Assembly (NCBI GenBank): GCA_002943765.1
Contig: PQWQ01000005.1
Span: 2,133,501 to 2,197,500 of the forward strand
DNA: 64,000 bases
Source: Psoroptes ovis
Taxonomy: Eukaryota; Arthropoda; Arachnida; Sarcoptiformes; Psoroptidae
Direction: 5' to 3'
A program made the translations under genes and the position numbers. Within the stretch, counting starts at the first letter, position 1. Each line of letters begins with the position of its first letter. Below the pieces are notes generated by a model. It had not been told where the DNA came from. It was given only the letters and a program-made list of their open reading frames with translations, and did not search any database. This document shows positions 1 through 14,531 of the stretch, in pieces.

Positions 1-3000
1 CAAGATTCAAATCAACATCATCAATACGTGAATCATTCATTGGTAGGAATACATCGTTCATGTTTATGGTTAATTTAAATCAGCGAAATTGAAAGAAAGG
101 TTGAAATTCATCCATCAAACACTGAAAGATCTGACAAACAAGGCCTTCAATGAGTTTGGTTCTATTCTAAGGTTCATATTATTCAAGATTTCAATCGAAA
201 TTCTCGGTCAGTGTCATCCAGCCAATCGAAAATACAAATGGACAATGAACGATACAAAGACCAAATAATGGATAGTTCATAGTTTTATGTCTTTGATGTG
301 TGAGATGAGTAATAAAGATGGTAAGGTAATAAAGACACATAGATGGACTTTTTTCGACTAATTTAACGAATTTCTGAAATACAAAAAAAAACGAAAAAAC
401 AAGTTAGTTATGATAATAATAATAATAATAATAATGTTAAAAGAAAAAACCTCATAAATTCAAAGGTTTTTCATTTCAAAAGGTTTTCGATCAAAGGTAT
501 AAATGAAATTCAAATGCATCCATTTGTTTGTTACTTTTAAGTTGTTTTAGTATTTATTATTTGTCATCATTTTATTATCATTATCATTACTTCTAGTCAG
601 TATTATTACCATTATCATCATCATCATCAGTTTTTACCATTAATTATGAGATTTTTTTTGTATATTTTCCTAGCAAATTCAGACAAAAAACATTGAAGAT
701 AATGATGAAGATAATGCAATAGGTAAAGCAATGGTAATGGTCATGGTGATTCGATTTGAATGTGAGAATAGAAAAGAGACAATTGCAGAATATTATTCGT
801 TTTGTCTATCTTAATTTTTTAATTTCCCGAAAGAGAATTTCTAAAAATTCAAATTCAAATTATCCTGCTACTACAACATAGTGAATGTGTGAATTTTATC
901 AGTCGCAGACGTACAAAATACAACATCGATCAAAGGGTCTTCAGCGTATTGATACGGCTTTTTCATCGTAACATTTCGAAAATAACCGGCTATCGGCCAT
1001 TGTGAATCGAAATTACTGCTGCAGACATCAATACAATGATGGTCGAATGATGATGATTCAAATCATTGCTACAAATGTGTATGAATAACCCGAAAGCCAA
1101 ATATGCATTCAAAGCCAATGAAGATATTTGTGTATTCAAAATTGAATTTATGTATTTTAAAATTGTAAAAGCAGTGGTACAATGAACAATGTGATGAATA
1201 CACAGAAGTTGAATATATGTCCAAATCTTTCAGCTTGTATACACATGGATCTCTTTTGATGGTTTCAAACAAAATTGATTGTGGTAGAAGCTTTGAATAC
1301 AGCTGAAGTAATTTATATGTAAACAGTGTTAAGCGTATCTGTCTTTGATTATTTTCACATTTCTCATTGTCTATTTCTCATATAATTCACAGCATTATTT
1401 GTTGATGTTTCCAGTATTCGTTGTTGTTTCATTCATAGCTGTTTTGCTTGCATTTGAATTGGATTGAATGTATTGCTGTTTGGCATTATTCGGCTGCAGT
1501 GTTTTCATGTTCAAAAAAAAAAAAAAAATGATTTTATCATTCAATCGCATCGTCGTCAGCCGATTTTTCTTCAACCATCGTGCATCAAAACATTGAAATT
1601 TCGTAAAAACAAACAAACAAATGAATGAATGAATAAACAAAAACATATTGAAACAAATATAATTTCATTTGTTTTTAATTAAGATTTTATTTTTCCAACT
1701 TGTTTTTCGTATTTGTTTAATCACCTGCCATTTGGTGTATTGGCCATTGGAAATCTTCATAAAAATTATTTATTAAATTTATTTATTTAAATTATTTAAT
1801 CAAAAATATTTTCTTCGAAATTCTTTAATGAATCATAAGATAAACAACAGCAACAACAACAACAACAAATCAGCAATATTTTTCAATATGATTGATTCAT
1901 CAATTCATTCAAATTATTTAATAACAATGATTAATTCCAATTCATCCGAATCATTCATCAAGCCTCTTCCAGCATTACAATTATCTTTTAAATGTTTTAT
2001 GATTTAATCTTCAAATGTTTTGAAATGTTTTTGAATCGTTTTTTTTTCAATTCAAATTTGTTTTGATTCAATTGTTTTTTCTTGCATTGAATTAAATTGA
2101 AGCGAATAGACATACTTGAAACAAACCAACAAACAACTTGTCATGTCAACCTGAATGTCGAACCACAATAGTGAACATCATTTATCATTTGATTCAAAAT
2201 AGAAATGAACTTTTCAAATTAAAATCATTATCCATTTCAATTATCCATTGTCCATATGTCAAAGTTCTTCTTGATTGTTTATCATTAGCTTGACATATTG
2301 ATGATGATGATGAAATTAATGGAAAACAAATCCCAAGAAAATTACTTGAAAAAGAAAGAAAACAAATCATTCACACATGTGTATAAATATTCACAAATAT
2401 TTTGAATATTTTTGACTGTAAATTACACATAATTGAACGGTGACATTTGAAAAAAAAACAACAACAACGAAAACAAACTATTCAACGAATCAACATATCA
2501 CCAAGAGTGGGACCTATGGGACCTTTGGACTTTTCCAAATTATTTGAAATTTAAGAGAAAATGCTAATTATAATTGTTTATGTGTGCATGTTCGTTCAGC
2601 ATTAATAACAGCAGCAATAACAACCGAAACATAGGTCACAACACCAGCACAACCATCACCACGGCCATAGCACCAACAATAATCATCATTTAAATAATCA
2701 TAAATTCAAAAAACAACATAAGAAACAGCAGCAGCAGCTAAACATAAGCAGCAGCCAAAAGTGCACAATACAAACACATAAATATACACACGTTTTTTAT
2801 TTGTGTCACGTCGATTTTATCTTCATTTCATTATTTGATTCATTTCATTATTTGTTTATGGGGATTTTTTAAAAATTCATTTGTGTATTCACACACACAC
2901 GCACGAACAGCATTCAATTCGAGTGAACCTTCGACCTTCGACATTACAACTTCAACATCAGTAACTTTAACGAATGACAACAATAAACGATAGCTCCGAA

Positions 3001-4907
3001 TGACGACGACGACAATAATAACAAATAATAAACGTAAATATAAATAATAATAATCTTCATTTGTATAATTGTGTTTGTATGTATGGTTTTATATACAAAT
3101 TGTATTTGGATTTAAATTGTGTATTGATGTATTTGAATGTAAGTGTATTTGAATGTATTTAAATTTGTATACGAAAAATTATCATTCGTGAAAAAATACC
3201 AAGAAGCTACCAAATTTGATTTTGTTGTTCATTGTGGAACAACACTACTGACATCAATGGCTACGGCAAACATTGTCGATGAAATAAGAAAAAATTTTTC
3301 ATTTTCAAATTTTCACATTTCATTTATTTCTTTAAATATTTCTTCGAATATTTTTTTTTCACCATTATATTATGACCGAGAAAAAATTGATGAAATTCAA
3401 ACGAATTTTGCAATGAATGTAATGGAAATGAAATAAATTAAAGTCAAATGAAATCCCGAAAATTTCGCTGGTCAAAGCAAAAAATTTTCCAGTTTTTTTC
3501 CAATTTGTCTTTGACCAAATTATCAAATTGTGTTTGGTTGATGCATTTTGGTGTTCATTGGATCATTGATTCATTCTTTTATTCGTCCATTTGATTCATT
3601 GGTCCATTCGTTGGTCCATTGGTCCATTGACTCGTTCGTCCATTGGTCCATTAATATTTTAATGTTTTTTTCTTCGAAAATCAATGTTCATATTGTGTTT
3701 ATATCAAATAATAAATTGATTCAATGTGTGTGTTTATATTGAAAACAAACGAACGAACGAATAATAAATTGATTCAATGTGTTTTTTATTTGTTTTTCGA
3801 AATACAAAATTTGAAAAGGTTTTGAAGCGTTTTCTATGATGGCGAAATTTATAAATTTTATATGATTTTCAAGAATTTCAAAAAAAATTCCTCGAGAATT
3901 TGTCCAACTTTTTATTTCTTTTTTTGTATCAAAATATTTCAAAATTGATTCTCAATTTTGAATTTATAACAAAGAATATATATTCTTATTTTATTTTTGG
4001 AAAATTTGAAATTTAAAATTCTTAAATTCAACAAAGAAGAATAATTTATGAAAATTGTGATTGATATTTCGAAAGAAAGAGAGAAAGAAATCAAAAGAAT
4101 CAGACAAATTTCAAATTTAAAAATTTAAATTTTGAAAATTTTGAATTTCAAAAATTTAAAAAACTCAAAACAAATAAAACTTGAGTATTTTCAAACATAT
4201 TTCATTGTTATTATTAATATTGTTTCAAACCTATTTTGGAGTATGTATCAATCGATTTGAATTCAATTTCAATTCTTAAATTCTGCATATGTGTGAGAAA
4301 TAATGTCCAAAAGATACATTTATATATGTGTGTTTCATTTGTCTATGAACATATATTTCATGTATTTCTATGTGTCTGACATGTTTATGAGACACATTTA
4401 TGCGTGTACGATATGTCTATGAACATATATTATTGTGGTGATGTGTCGCCAAAGATCTTATATTTTCGATTTTCTTAGGTTTTGTTGTTGCTTTTGTTTT
4501 TCAAATTTTTCAAATCAAATTCAATATTGTTTTGAAATGCTTTTCCTCAGCATATACACTCTGCATCGCTTTCCTCTCAATAATTTCAATACTTTCCTTA
4601 AGATTTTTCACTTAATTCAGTTTTCGATGGCTTGAAAAATGATGGAAAACAATAAATAAAATTGATGTTTTATTTGTGATGAATGTGATAATAATAGTCA
4701 TAGTAATGCAATAAGATAACTGTAACAACAATCACAATAACAAAGATAGCTGGATGACTGTAACTGTAACAAATGAACAAATACCCAAAAAAAAAAAACA
4801 TTTAAGAATTGTCAAATATACAAAATTTGAAAATAGGAAAAAATAATATTTGAAATAAATAAAAATAAATGTGAAATATTATTTTTTATGATTGTTTATT
4901 ATTATTA
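1..4907. other. AT-rich intergenic DNA, no gene supported
   Basis: No reading frame here has recognisable protein similarity. The open frames are short and rich in Phe, Ile, Asn and Lys, as expected by chance in AT-rich DNA. Simple repeats include AAT near 415-435, CAA near 1850-1868, CAGCAG near 2730-2740 and CA near 2890. Around 3560-3650 there is a short minisatellite of TTGGTCCA-type units, and at 3707-3782 a 23-base direct repeat. A distant non-coding exon or enhancer cannot be excluded. Confidence 0.6.
3707..3782. repeat. 23-base direct repeat pair
   Basis: The same 23 bases (beginning AATAATAAATTG) occur at 3707-3729 and 3760-3782. The 30 bases between them end in a short GAAC run. 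It may be replication slippage or the footprint of a small insertion. It lies just after the TTGGTCCA minisatellite at 3560-3650. Confidence 0.75.
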
Positions 4908-4987
4908 TTAGATTGTCCAAAAAGTTTTTGCCGATTATATCATAGGGAATTATGAGAAAATCGGCAAAAACTTATCAGACAACCTAA
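4908..4987. mobile_element. 80-base palindromic mariner-like mini-element
   Basis: The left end reads TTAGATTGTCC and the reverse complement of the right end reads TTAGGTTGTCT. The two arms stay alike for about 36 bases, including the shared core AAGTTTTTGCCGATT. Only a few bases separate the arms, so the unit is nearly all inverted repeat. The outer bases are compatible with insertion at a TA dinucleotide. The termini resemble Tc1/mariner ends. There is no coding capacity, so it is read as a non-autonomous MITE or a fold-back remnant. Confidence 0.65.
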
Positions 4988-5990
4988 TATTATGACAACT
5001 TCCTATATGTTTTCATTTATTTATAATACACTCGTTCTATTATTATCATTATTATTGTTTGGTGTTGTTGTTATTTGATTAGTTCTGTTATTTCAATGTG
5101 TATTTTAAGGTTTGTTTGTTTGTTCATTTGTTTGTTCAATGTAAATAAATATAATAAAATGAAAAATAGAAATATAAAATGATAAATTTTAAAAACAGAA
5201 TAATAACAGAAATACTAATTTACAGTAATAATCAAAGCAGAAATGAATAGTTTTAATATTAAAAAATAATGAAATAAAATAAAATAAATTAATCATTGTT
5301 CTGTTGTTCTCGTTGTTTTTCGGGGTAAAAATGAGTTTAGTGTTTGTATTTCTATGTATTTCAAAGATGAGCACAGAAATATGTGTTTGTAATTTAATAT
5401 TTTTTTTTTTAATAAGAAATTTTGAAATTTTTATAAGAAATATAACCAAGTAATTGAGCGGAGTAAATAAGCGAAAATAATTTTTTGTTTTATAACATTT
5501 TTGTTTTAAAACAAAATACAATAAGATATTCAATTTAAGATAGAATTAAATGGAAGATGTTTAACTCATTATAATGCTTGACATACCATGCTTGGTATAC
5601 CATGGTATATACATTATGCATTACCAGTACGGGTTCGGGTAAAATTAATGAATAATGATCATAATAATAATAATAATAAATGAATAATGATGATAATATT
5701 TTTGATTATTTTATTTTGAAATATTTTCCTCAAAAAAAAAAGAACCGACCGACCGACATACAGACAGTCAGGCAGGCAAATAAATAAACACAAATAACAA
5801 ATGAATACAAATATAAATGAATAAATACAAGTAAATACAAATAAAAAACAAATGAATACAAACTAATATAAAATTGTCATAAATCTTTGTTTATATTTCT
5901 GGATATTTTCCATTTTACATTTCGGTTTGTTTTGTCTGATAAAATAAAATCATTTAATTTGTCATCTTCATCTTCTCAATTGTCTCATAG

Positions 5991-6178
5991 CGAACAGTGA
6001 TTCTCAACAACAACCACCGTCGCAGATTGTCGGCACATCTCTGTGTTTCCACTAAATTTCAAAAATGTGCGGCCAAATCTCTGTAACATATCCATAACCC
6101 TTGATAATTTGCGGACAAAATTCGGAAATCTTTGAATTGCGTGCCGCAACAAACAAACAAAAAGGTTGAGACTCACTG
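5991..6178. mobile_element. Non-autonomous hAT element (MITE) with 8-base target duplication
   Basis: The left end carries CAGTGATTCTCAAC from 5995. The right end is GGTTGAGACTCACTG, the inverse of CAGTGAGTCTCAACC. TCTCATAG flanks the unit on both sides (5983-5990 and 6179-6186), an exact 8-base target duplication as expected for hAT transposons. The CAGTG...TCTCAAC terminus is typical of many animal hAT elements. Four bases (CGAA, 5991-5994) lie between the left duplication and the CAGTG end with no partner on the right. The interior is GC-richer than its surroundings and encodes no transposase. Confidence 0.8.
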
Positions 6179-6186
6179 TCTCATAG

Positions 6187-9100
6187 AATATATTGAAATA
6201 GAATGGTTTATTTCTTAATTTCATTAGTTTTCATTTTATTTTTTTGAAAAAAATAATATCATCATTGTAATTGTAATAATTGTTATTATTATTTTGGTTG
6301 TCATTTTGTCATTTACTCAATGAATATTTATATTATTGTTTAATGATTTTAATTATACTAATTATATTTTATTTTTCTTTGAATTTCCCGCTCCTTTATG
6401 GGTGAAATTTCGCCATTTTCTCCATTTAATTTGTAGCGAATTGCCGTTTGCCTACACCCTTACGAATCCTTTGGGGCCAAAATCTGAGCTTTATTACGTT
6501 GAAATCCGCTGATTTTGAATTTTGGTGAAATACTGGCTCGCCTGAATCATTATTGAATAGGTAATGTTTGATATTCCATTCTATTTCTTTGAAAAATTTT
6601 GAAATAATTTTCGTTTTATTCGTTTTCTCTTATGTCCTCGATCCACACCCTTGTAATCCCTTGTTGTAGAAAATTGATTTTTGAATGAAATCAAATCAAA
6701 TCAATAAAATAAAATAAATATCGAATCATTATACATAAGATTACGTATATGATCACACATTTTTTTTGTGCCCATTTTTGTCAATGGATTTATATGATTT
6801 AATGTGTGTATATTGAACCATTAATGGATCATTGAACACTTGAATTTCAAATTAATAGTGGTATTATACTCGTTATATCGACATTATCGGCTCAAAAAAA
6901 ACTAATAATATCGCACATAACAGCACCGCCGACAGCCTCACATCAACCTTAAGCCTTTTTCACTTTTTTCATTATTGAAATGATAACGTCTAACGATCGA
7001 TAACATCATTGTACTATGTGATGATTTAAATGATCGTTTCAATCAATGATAATGTTGATGACATCGATTTCAATCATTTAAATCGACCATATTAATAGCA
7101 GTGATAATCAAATCTAACTAAAACTAACGGCAGCTTAAATATCGAAATAAACACAGATATAAAAGTGATAAATTACAAAACGACTATTTTTTGATGTCAC
7201 AGCAACAACAATAATCAAACATTAAACAATAATAACATCAACAAATATCACCATCAACAATAACAATAATCAAATCGGGAAAAGATATTAAAATCCATGA
7301 AAATATATTTTACAATATCTTGGACGACGTATATATCTGACACTTTGAGCTCATATAAATAGATAAATTGATATTTATTTCTCTGTGTTTGTGTTTACAT
7401 GCGTGTTTATATCAAAAATTGATTTTTATATTGAAATTTCGAAAAAATTATAATCCAAATGTGTGATATCCATAAAATATGATTTAAAATAAACCAACGA
7501 AATTTTTCAATTTTAGTCAACAAAGCCAACTCATTTTTCGACATCGCTTTGGTATTTTTATTATTGAAAACATTACATGTATTTGAATGTGTATGTTTTC
7601 AAAAAAATTTAAATTTTTTGAAATATTAATTTGAAAATTGAAATTTTGAAAAATGTTTTCGTTAGATATATGAAATGTATGAATGTGTGTATGAAATTAT
7701 CATTGAATAGCATTATCCACGATAAAAAGTGTTAAATACATTGAAACATATATTGGAGCTTTTTCACTTTTTTTTCAAAAAATATTTTTATACATATTTA
7801 TAATTCATGTATAAAGTGTAAATGCATCATAAAATATCCATAATATACTTTTGGTAAAAAAAATATTATCATTGAAAAATAATACAAAGATATTTTTATA
7901 TATTTCGTATTTTTTCAAAAATATAAATTTTTAATGAAGAAAATCTATTTCCATTATTTCTATTATCATCTATTCGAAAAAACATTGTCAAAGATCAACG
8001 ACAGTAACAACAACAATAGCAACGACAACTTAGACATTCGATGACAATATCGTTTGTTATCGTTATTTTGTTGAAAATCTTGAATAATAATGATAATAAT
8101 AGCGACAAACGACATTCGACAACATTTTGTGCACATGAAACATGTAGAAACATATCGTCATTTTTTTTATTTGAAATCGTACAATATATGTATCTGTTTG
8201 ATTTGTGAATAAATACGCATAAATACTTTAAATAATTTCACCTGTGTGTTTGTGATATTTATTTATTTATTCATTTTTTTGCCATTTTCAATTTAAGAAA
8301 TGAAATGAAATGAACATTTTTTTTACCTCCAATTTTCTATGCATTTCTATGTATTTGAATGTATATTTGGAAAAACACATTTACATTTTGACAACCAAGC
8401 ATCAACAGCATAAGCAACATTGATTGAAATTGGCTGTCGAAAAATTAAACGTCGTAATTTTCAAATGTGTGTGTGTGTGTGTGTTTTTTTCTAGATAAAA
8501 TCTTTGAATTTAAATTTTAAATGAATGAAACACAATGATAATAACAACATGATGTGATTTGAAGACTTTGAATTAATTTCAATAGCGACACTTTTTTTTT
8601 AATTATAATCAAAGTTGTAATTATCATTTTCACTTTGATTTTAATTATAATTTTGTTTTAATAAGTGATGATGATAATAAGCAGCTATACGACATGTTTT
8701 TAAATTGAAAAAAAAAAATATTTTTCCTTGTCTTAAAAGTTGTTGAATAAAAGTTGTTATTCATTGTGTCATATCCTTATTATTATTATTATTGTTTTTT
8801 AAAGTTTTTCAATCACATCGGCACTTATACACACACACTCATTCACATCAATCTTTACAATTAATTTATTCTTTGCAAATTTTCTTTTGAATTCACATCT
8901 TTATATAAAACCAATGAATATCTTCATCATTGTCATCAACGATATAGAGATAAACGATTAAATTCTTTGAAAATTTTTCATTTGAAAGTATCTTCATTGT
9001 CATTTGGATAAACGATCAAATTCTTTCAATTTCTTCAAATTCTTTCAAAATTTCATTTGATTTCATCATTAATTAATGATAATCATAAGTAATATCAAGT

Positions 9101-12100
9101 AAAAGTTTCTTGGGGTTTCAAGTGAAATTCATGTTAAATTCATACAAGATTCATCTATTTTGGACGTAAATCATGTTTTTTTTTTGAATGTGAATCAAGC
9201 CTTGAATGTATTGCAAAACTTTCGAAGACAAATAATAACACTAATAAATAATCAAAAGCAAAAAAAGCAATCATTTTTTTTTTTTTTTGTATTTCTGTTC
9301 AAACATATATTTGTGTGAGATTTCAAGCTCTATTTTTGTGTTTTCACCAATTCACACTGTGTCTAGTACACATTTAGTTTAGTTTTGATTTGATTGAATA
9401 TTGATATTGTCGTCGTTTTATACATTGCGATACATACAAACATTGATATATCCGTGGTGTGTGTGTGTGTGTGTTTGTGTATACGTGTGAATACATATCC
9501 ATCTACCAACCAACACATATATGCATTGACTTGAATAAATATAACGAAATTGAAATTTATTCTTGTCAATTTTTTTCCATTTTCAGTTATTATTTCGCTT
9601 TGAATTAAGTGTGTCTACATAAGTCATAAGTCACCGGATTTTTTTCATTTCTTTGCTGGTTAAAACATATTGAAATACAAACGACAATAAACAACAACAA
9701 CAACAACAACAAATTTACTCAATCTTCTTCTTGTTGTTTTGATTCTTGACTCATCATTTGTTAGTTGATTTTCTACATTCAAAGTTTTGTTGAATTTTTT
9801 TTTTGGCAAAATTTTCAAGAAATCAAAACACCAGCACCGCCATCATCGCATTGCAGCTTGTAACAACAACATCATCATCATCAATGTGTGTTCAACATCT
9901 ATTATTTTAGGCAGCAAATAATGTTTATGATTTGTTATTTCAATGATAATCAACGATGATGATGATGATGATGATCAGATGATTTCAATGATGAAAGGAT
10001 TAAATTGAAGAATTATTCATTACTTGGAAAAGAATTATACGAACATATTTGTGTGTGTGTGTGTGTTTACGTATGAAATCATCAATTTTTTTTATTGTTT
10101 TGATTATTTACATATAAGATTTTGAATGAATATGAATATCAATCAATTGAATTGAATTTGAAGGGAATTAAATGTGTGTAAATGTATAAGATAAGAAGAC
10201 TTAGAAGACTTTGAAATATGTTTTTTTTGAATGTTTCAAATGTGTTTATGTTCAGCTCATCATCAACTCATTGCTTATCATCGAATACCTTTGAAAATTT
10301 CACATACAAAAATCATCTGAAATCTCAGTGAATCCATTGTACAAATATAATCAATCAATCAATCATCATTGAAAATGCACTGAAAATACCTTAAAACAAT
10401 AAACAAAACAAAAAATAAATAAATAAATATAAAAATTTCCTTGTAAAATTTTTTATTGTTTCAAATCGATTATCTTGTGTCGTTATTATCGTTATAAATA
10501 AGCCTACACACTCTAAATTGTTTCATTTTTTTCAGTGATTGAATTACAAACAAAAACATTTTTTTTTGTTTCTGCTGCCATTTGTAATACTCTATTAATT
10601 GTTATTGTCATCACCAGTATCAGTATCATCGACGTCGTCGTATTATTCATAATAAGATTCTATTCCATTTTGTCATTATTCATATCAATCAGCCAGATAT
10701 TAAGTGGAATACACCAACTCATACGACGACCAAGACGACATAACAACTAGCGAAAAAATCAAAAAAAAAAACAATAACCTAAACAACCAGTGATAATAAC
10801 ATACAACGACAAAATCTATCAAATAGAAAACTTGAAAAAACATTTGTAACAACATCTGTAATCGATCATCCGATCAATCAATCAATCATATAATTTTTAA
10901 AATAATTTTTCAAATTGAAAAATATTTGAAATTAATATGCAATCATCTTCATATTGATTATAATTTTCATTATCATAAATTGGAAACTATGAGAAAGAGA
11001 AATCATAAATAATAATAAATGATCAATATTTAATTTGAGTATTTTCAAATAAAATCTAAAATTTTCAATTGATAATTTTCATCATTTCTTATAATGATCA
11101 TCACTAAGTCATCATTTCAATTTTTTGATTTCGCCCAATGAATCAGCGATCAACAATTAAATACATCAAATCAATAAACAATTAATCATCATTTATCACA
11201 TGTGTTTATGTCTATGAAATTAGACTCAATAAATGCAATTAAATGCTATAAAATTTTAAGAAAATCAGAACACACAGAGAATCAAATGAATGAATCAATG
11301 AATTTATCAAATTATTCAAATGAAAACACTCAAATTGAAACTGAAACATTGAAATACCAGATAATTTTTAAAATTTTTCTTCTCCCTGTTTGACAAATTA
11401 AAATTTGAAATTTTATTTGAAATACAATACTCATATTTGTGTTTATAATAAACACAGTAAATACTTATGATGCTTATATGACTTGTGATACTTATATGAC
11501 ACTGATATTTTGCTTTGATGGAAATATTTTTTCAATTTTTTTCTTTAAGACAAAGTTTTAAATTACCATCTTTGAGTTTTCAAGGAAGATTTCTTGAAAT
11601 TTTAGATCATCAAATCATATTGAATTATATTGAACAGTGTTGAATTGTGTATTTGAAGCATCTTCTGTTTGATTTTGAACTATGAATTGTTTTCGGTTTG
11701 ATATTCAATCAACAAATCAACTGTTATCAAATCGACAAATTTTTTAAGAAAAATCAGATCTCAAATTTATCAATCATTGAATTACTATCTATCTATGAAT
11801 ATATTTCCATAATTTCAAATGTTCTTCATAATAATTTTCGACATTAACATCAAATAAACAACCGCAATTAAATAATCAATCAATCAATCAATTGGATTCG
11901 TTTTTGATTTTATTCGATAATATCAATCAATAGCACTGTTATTATTATTACTATGATAAGAAATTATTATCATTTCACATCGAAAATATATATTTGTTCC
12001 TTTATTTTAATTTTTATCAATTTTTCATCATTATTTTTTTCTTCAAATCAAATATATATAAGTGACAGCAATCTTCAGCCAATCAGCTATCAATATTCAT

Positions 12101-13979
12101 ACATCCAAAATCAACAATCTAACAAATCAAATTTAATCATATCGTACAATACACGTCGAATTTTTCATATTTTGATTTTTTTTCCTTCCACAAATCGATA
12201 CTTTGACTGATATTTTTGATTTTCAATCATTGATATAATCATTCAATATTTATCGATATCATCGTTGATATTCACGAAATAAATCAAAGAAATTCAAAAT
12301 ATTCGAAGAAATCCAAAAAAATGAACATTTAAATACTGACGACGATATCTCGGATATATTTCGTACAGATTTTCTACATCAATTCCTATTCATCACAGAA
12401 AAAAACATCATATATCACATCGTGTTTGTCTGTGTCTATGTGTTATTTATAGTCAAATATGAAATGAAATCTTCTTCATGAATGTGTCATCAAATCAAAT
12501 CACCGAAAGCATCAAAGCCATCATTGATTCATGCATACATCTAATTTCTATCATATTGAAATATTAATAATAATACATGCATAGATAATACAACATATTC
12601 ATGCCTTTACTTTATGTTTTTCTTCGGTTGTTCTTGTTGTTTTTCCATTCATTTTCCATTTTGAAATTCACATAAAAAATAAAGTAAAATGAAATGATGA
12701 ATAATCAGCTATAACAGCAGCAGCAACTTTGAAGATAATTGAAATATTGTTCAAAATAGAAATTATTCGTACAATCAACGTATTGAAATACTGAAAAACT
12801 GAAAAAAACAAAACAGAAATATCATTTTTTTTTGAGCACATTTGATCACATAATAATCATATGAATAATCATACAACAACAACAAAAAGAAATAATGATA
12901 ATAATTGAACAACAAACGACAGCAGCAGCAAATCATCAAATATTTATGTGAATTTTTATGAACATATCTCGGTGTATTTTGCCCAAGAAAAAATTGATTT
13001 GAAGACATTTTTTTTCTTGAAAATATATCAGAGTAATTGTTTCATATTTTGTTGGTGTGTTTGAGAGTTTTTGACGATTGATATATTTTTCAATTTGTTC
13101 AGCTTCAATTTCCATCCATCCATCCATTTGTTTATTTTCGGCAAAATTTCATTCAATATTTATTCGAAGAAAATCAAAGAAATAACGAAGACAAAACTTT
13201 CATTCATTCATTTTGTGCCCAAATTCATTTTCCAATTTCAATTTTTTTTTCTTGAATTGTTTTCGTATGTGAAGCAATAATAATTATAAAAAAAAATCCA
13301 ATCATCATCATATGAAAATCCATGCCATTTCTAGCGATTATTATAAAATAACTGAGATGATGATTTGTTTATTTGTTTGTTTATGAACAGCGAGACTGAG
13401 AGAAACGCTTCAATCGTCAATTTCTGCTTTCAATTTTTTCTTCAATTTTTCTTCAATTTCTCGGCTCATAATAATCTCAAAATAATCTTCGATATATCTC
13501 TTCGATACACTTTCTACCCGATTGTCATATCTTAATTATTATTGTTTCAATTATTTCAATTATTATTTGGATAATAATTCATCAATTTTCCATAGTTTTT
13601 TTTTCTATGTGGAAAAACTAAAATATTGAATACAAAACAAAGACAGACACACAGTGAAATTGAGCTTTCATAAATATAAATAATAATAATACAAATTTTC
13701 TTCCTTTCTTTCGTTTGTTCATTTTTGTTCTTTCGTTCATCAAACCAATGATTCATCATTTCAATTCATTTCCATTTATATTTCAATTCATTCATAAATA
13801 ATAATAATAATAATAATAAATCATTCATTTATATATCTCAGCATACATAAATAATAAAGTCACAATTATAACAATAATAATTGAAGAAATTTTTGACAAA
13901 AATCATTTAAAAATAGCCTGAAATATTAACTTGAAAATTTCAATAAATACAAATAAATAATAATAATAATAATACAAAA
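6187..13979. other. AT-rich intergenic DNA upstream of the Rap2 gene
   Basis: No protein-coding gene can be supported. There are many simple repeats: GT near 8470-8485 and 9455-9475, GAT near 9955-9975, CAA near 9695-9712, and AAT near 13797-13820 and 13958-13975. A sequence like a 3' splice site (ATTTTTTTCAG) ends at 10534 and could begin a non-coding exon, but there is no independent support. The last 100 bases before 13980 should contain the Rap2 5' untranslated region. Confidence 0.55.
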
Positions 13980-14531
13980 ATGCGTGAATATAAAGTTGTC
14001 GTTTTGGGCAGTGGTGGTGTCGGTAAATCAGCGCTAACGGTACAATTTGTATCGGGTGCATTTATGGAAAAATATGATCCAACAATTGAAGATTTTTATC
14101 GAAAAGAAATTGAAGTTGATGGTAGTCCTTGTGTACTGGAAATACTAGATACAGCCGGTACAGAACAATTTGCATCGATGCGCGATTTATATATAAAAAA
14201 TGGACAAGGTTTTGTTGTTGTTTATTCGATAACGTGCCATCAAACATTTCAAGATATTAGAAATATGAAAGAACAAATTGTTCGAGTGAAAGGTAGTGAT
14301 CGTGTACCAATATTATTAGTTGGTAATAAAGTTGATATTGAACATCAACGTGAAGTATCGAAACAAGAGGGCATTACATTAGCACAGATATGGAATGCAC
14401 CATTTATGGAAGCATCAGCTAAAAGTCGTCATAATGTTAATGAAGTATTCGCTGAAATCGTCAGAGAAATGAGCTATAATTCACAAAAAGAAAAACCTAA
14501 TTATTGTTGTAATGGTTGTACGATTATTTAA
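13980..14531 (+). CDS. Rap2: Rap2-type small GTPase, single exon
   Basis: The 183-residue protein is a complete Ras-superfamily GTPase of the Rap branch. Rap2 cycles between GDP and GTP at membranes and signals to kinases such as the TNIK/MAP4K group. Visible motifs are the P-loop GSGGVGKS (10-17), Thr35 and the effector loop YDPTIEDFY with Phe39, which separates Rap2 from Rap1, then DTAG (57-60) followed by Thr61, the Rap replacement for Ras Gln61. NKVD (116-119) and SAK (146-148) bind the base. The C-terminus is a CaaX-type prenylation box (Cys180-TII) preceded by Cys176 and Cys177, likely palmitoylation sites. The length equals vertebrate RAP2A. The start is the first in-frame ATG, followed directly by the canonical MREYKVVVLG. 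The single exon could reflect intron loss or an old retrocopy, but all catalytic residues are kept, so it looks functional. Confidence 0.96.
   Translation: MREYKVVVLGSGGVGKSALTVQFVSGAFMEKYDPTIEDFYRKEIEVDGSPCVLEILDTAGTEQFASMRDLYIKNGQGFVVVYSITCHQTFQDIRNMKEQIVRVKGSDRVPILLVGNKVDIEHQREVSKQEGITLAQIWNAPFMEASAKSRHNVNEVFAEIVREMSYNSQKEKPNYCCNGCTII

Noticed and set aside
10535..10750. Frame after a good-looking splice acceptor upstream of Rap2
   Set aside because: Composition is hydrophobic and low in complexity, there is no donor to match, and Rap2 itself is complete without further exons.
12775..13280. Overlapping short frames on both strands
   Set aside because: Rich in Phe, Lys and Asn, with no start context, splice sites or similarity; expected by chance in AT-rich sequence.
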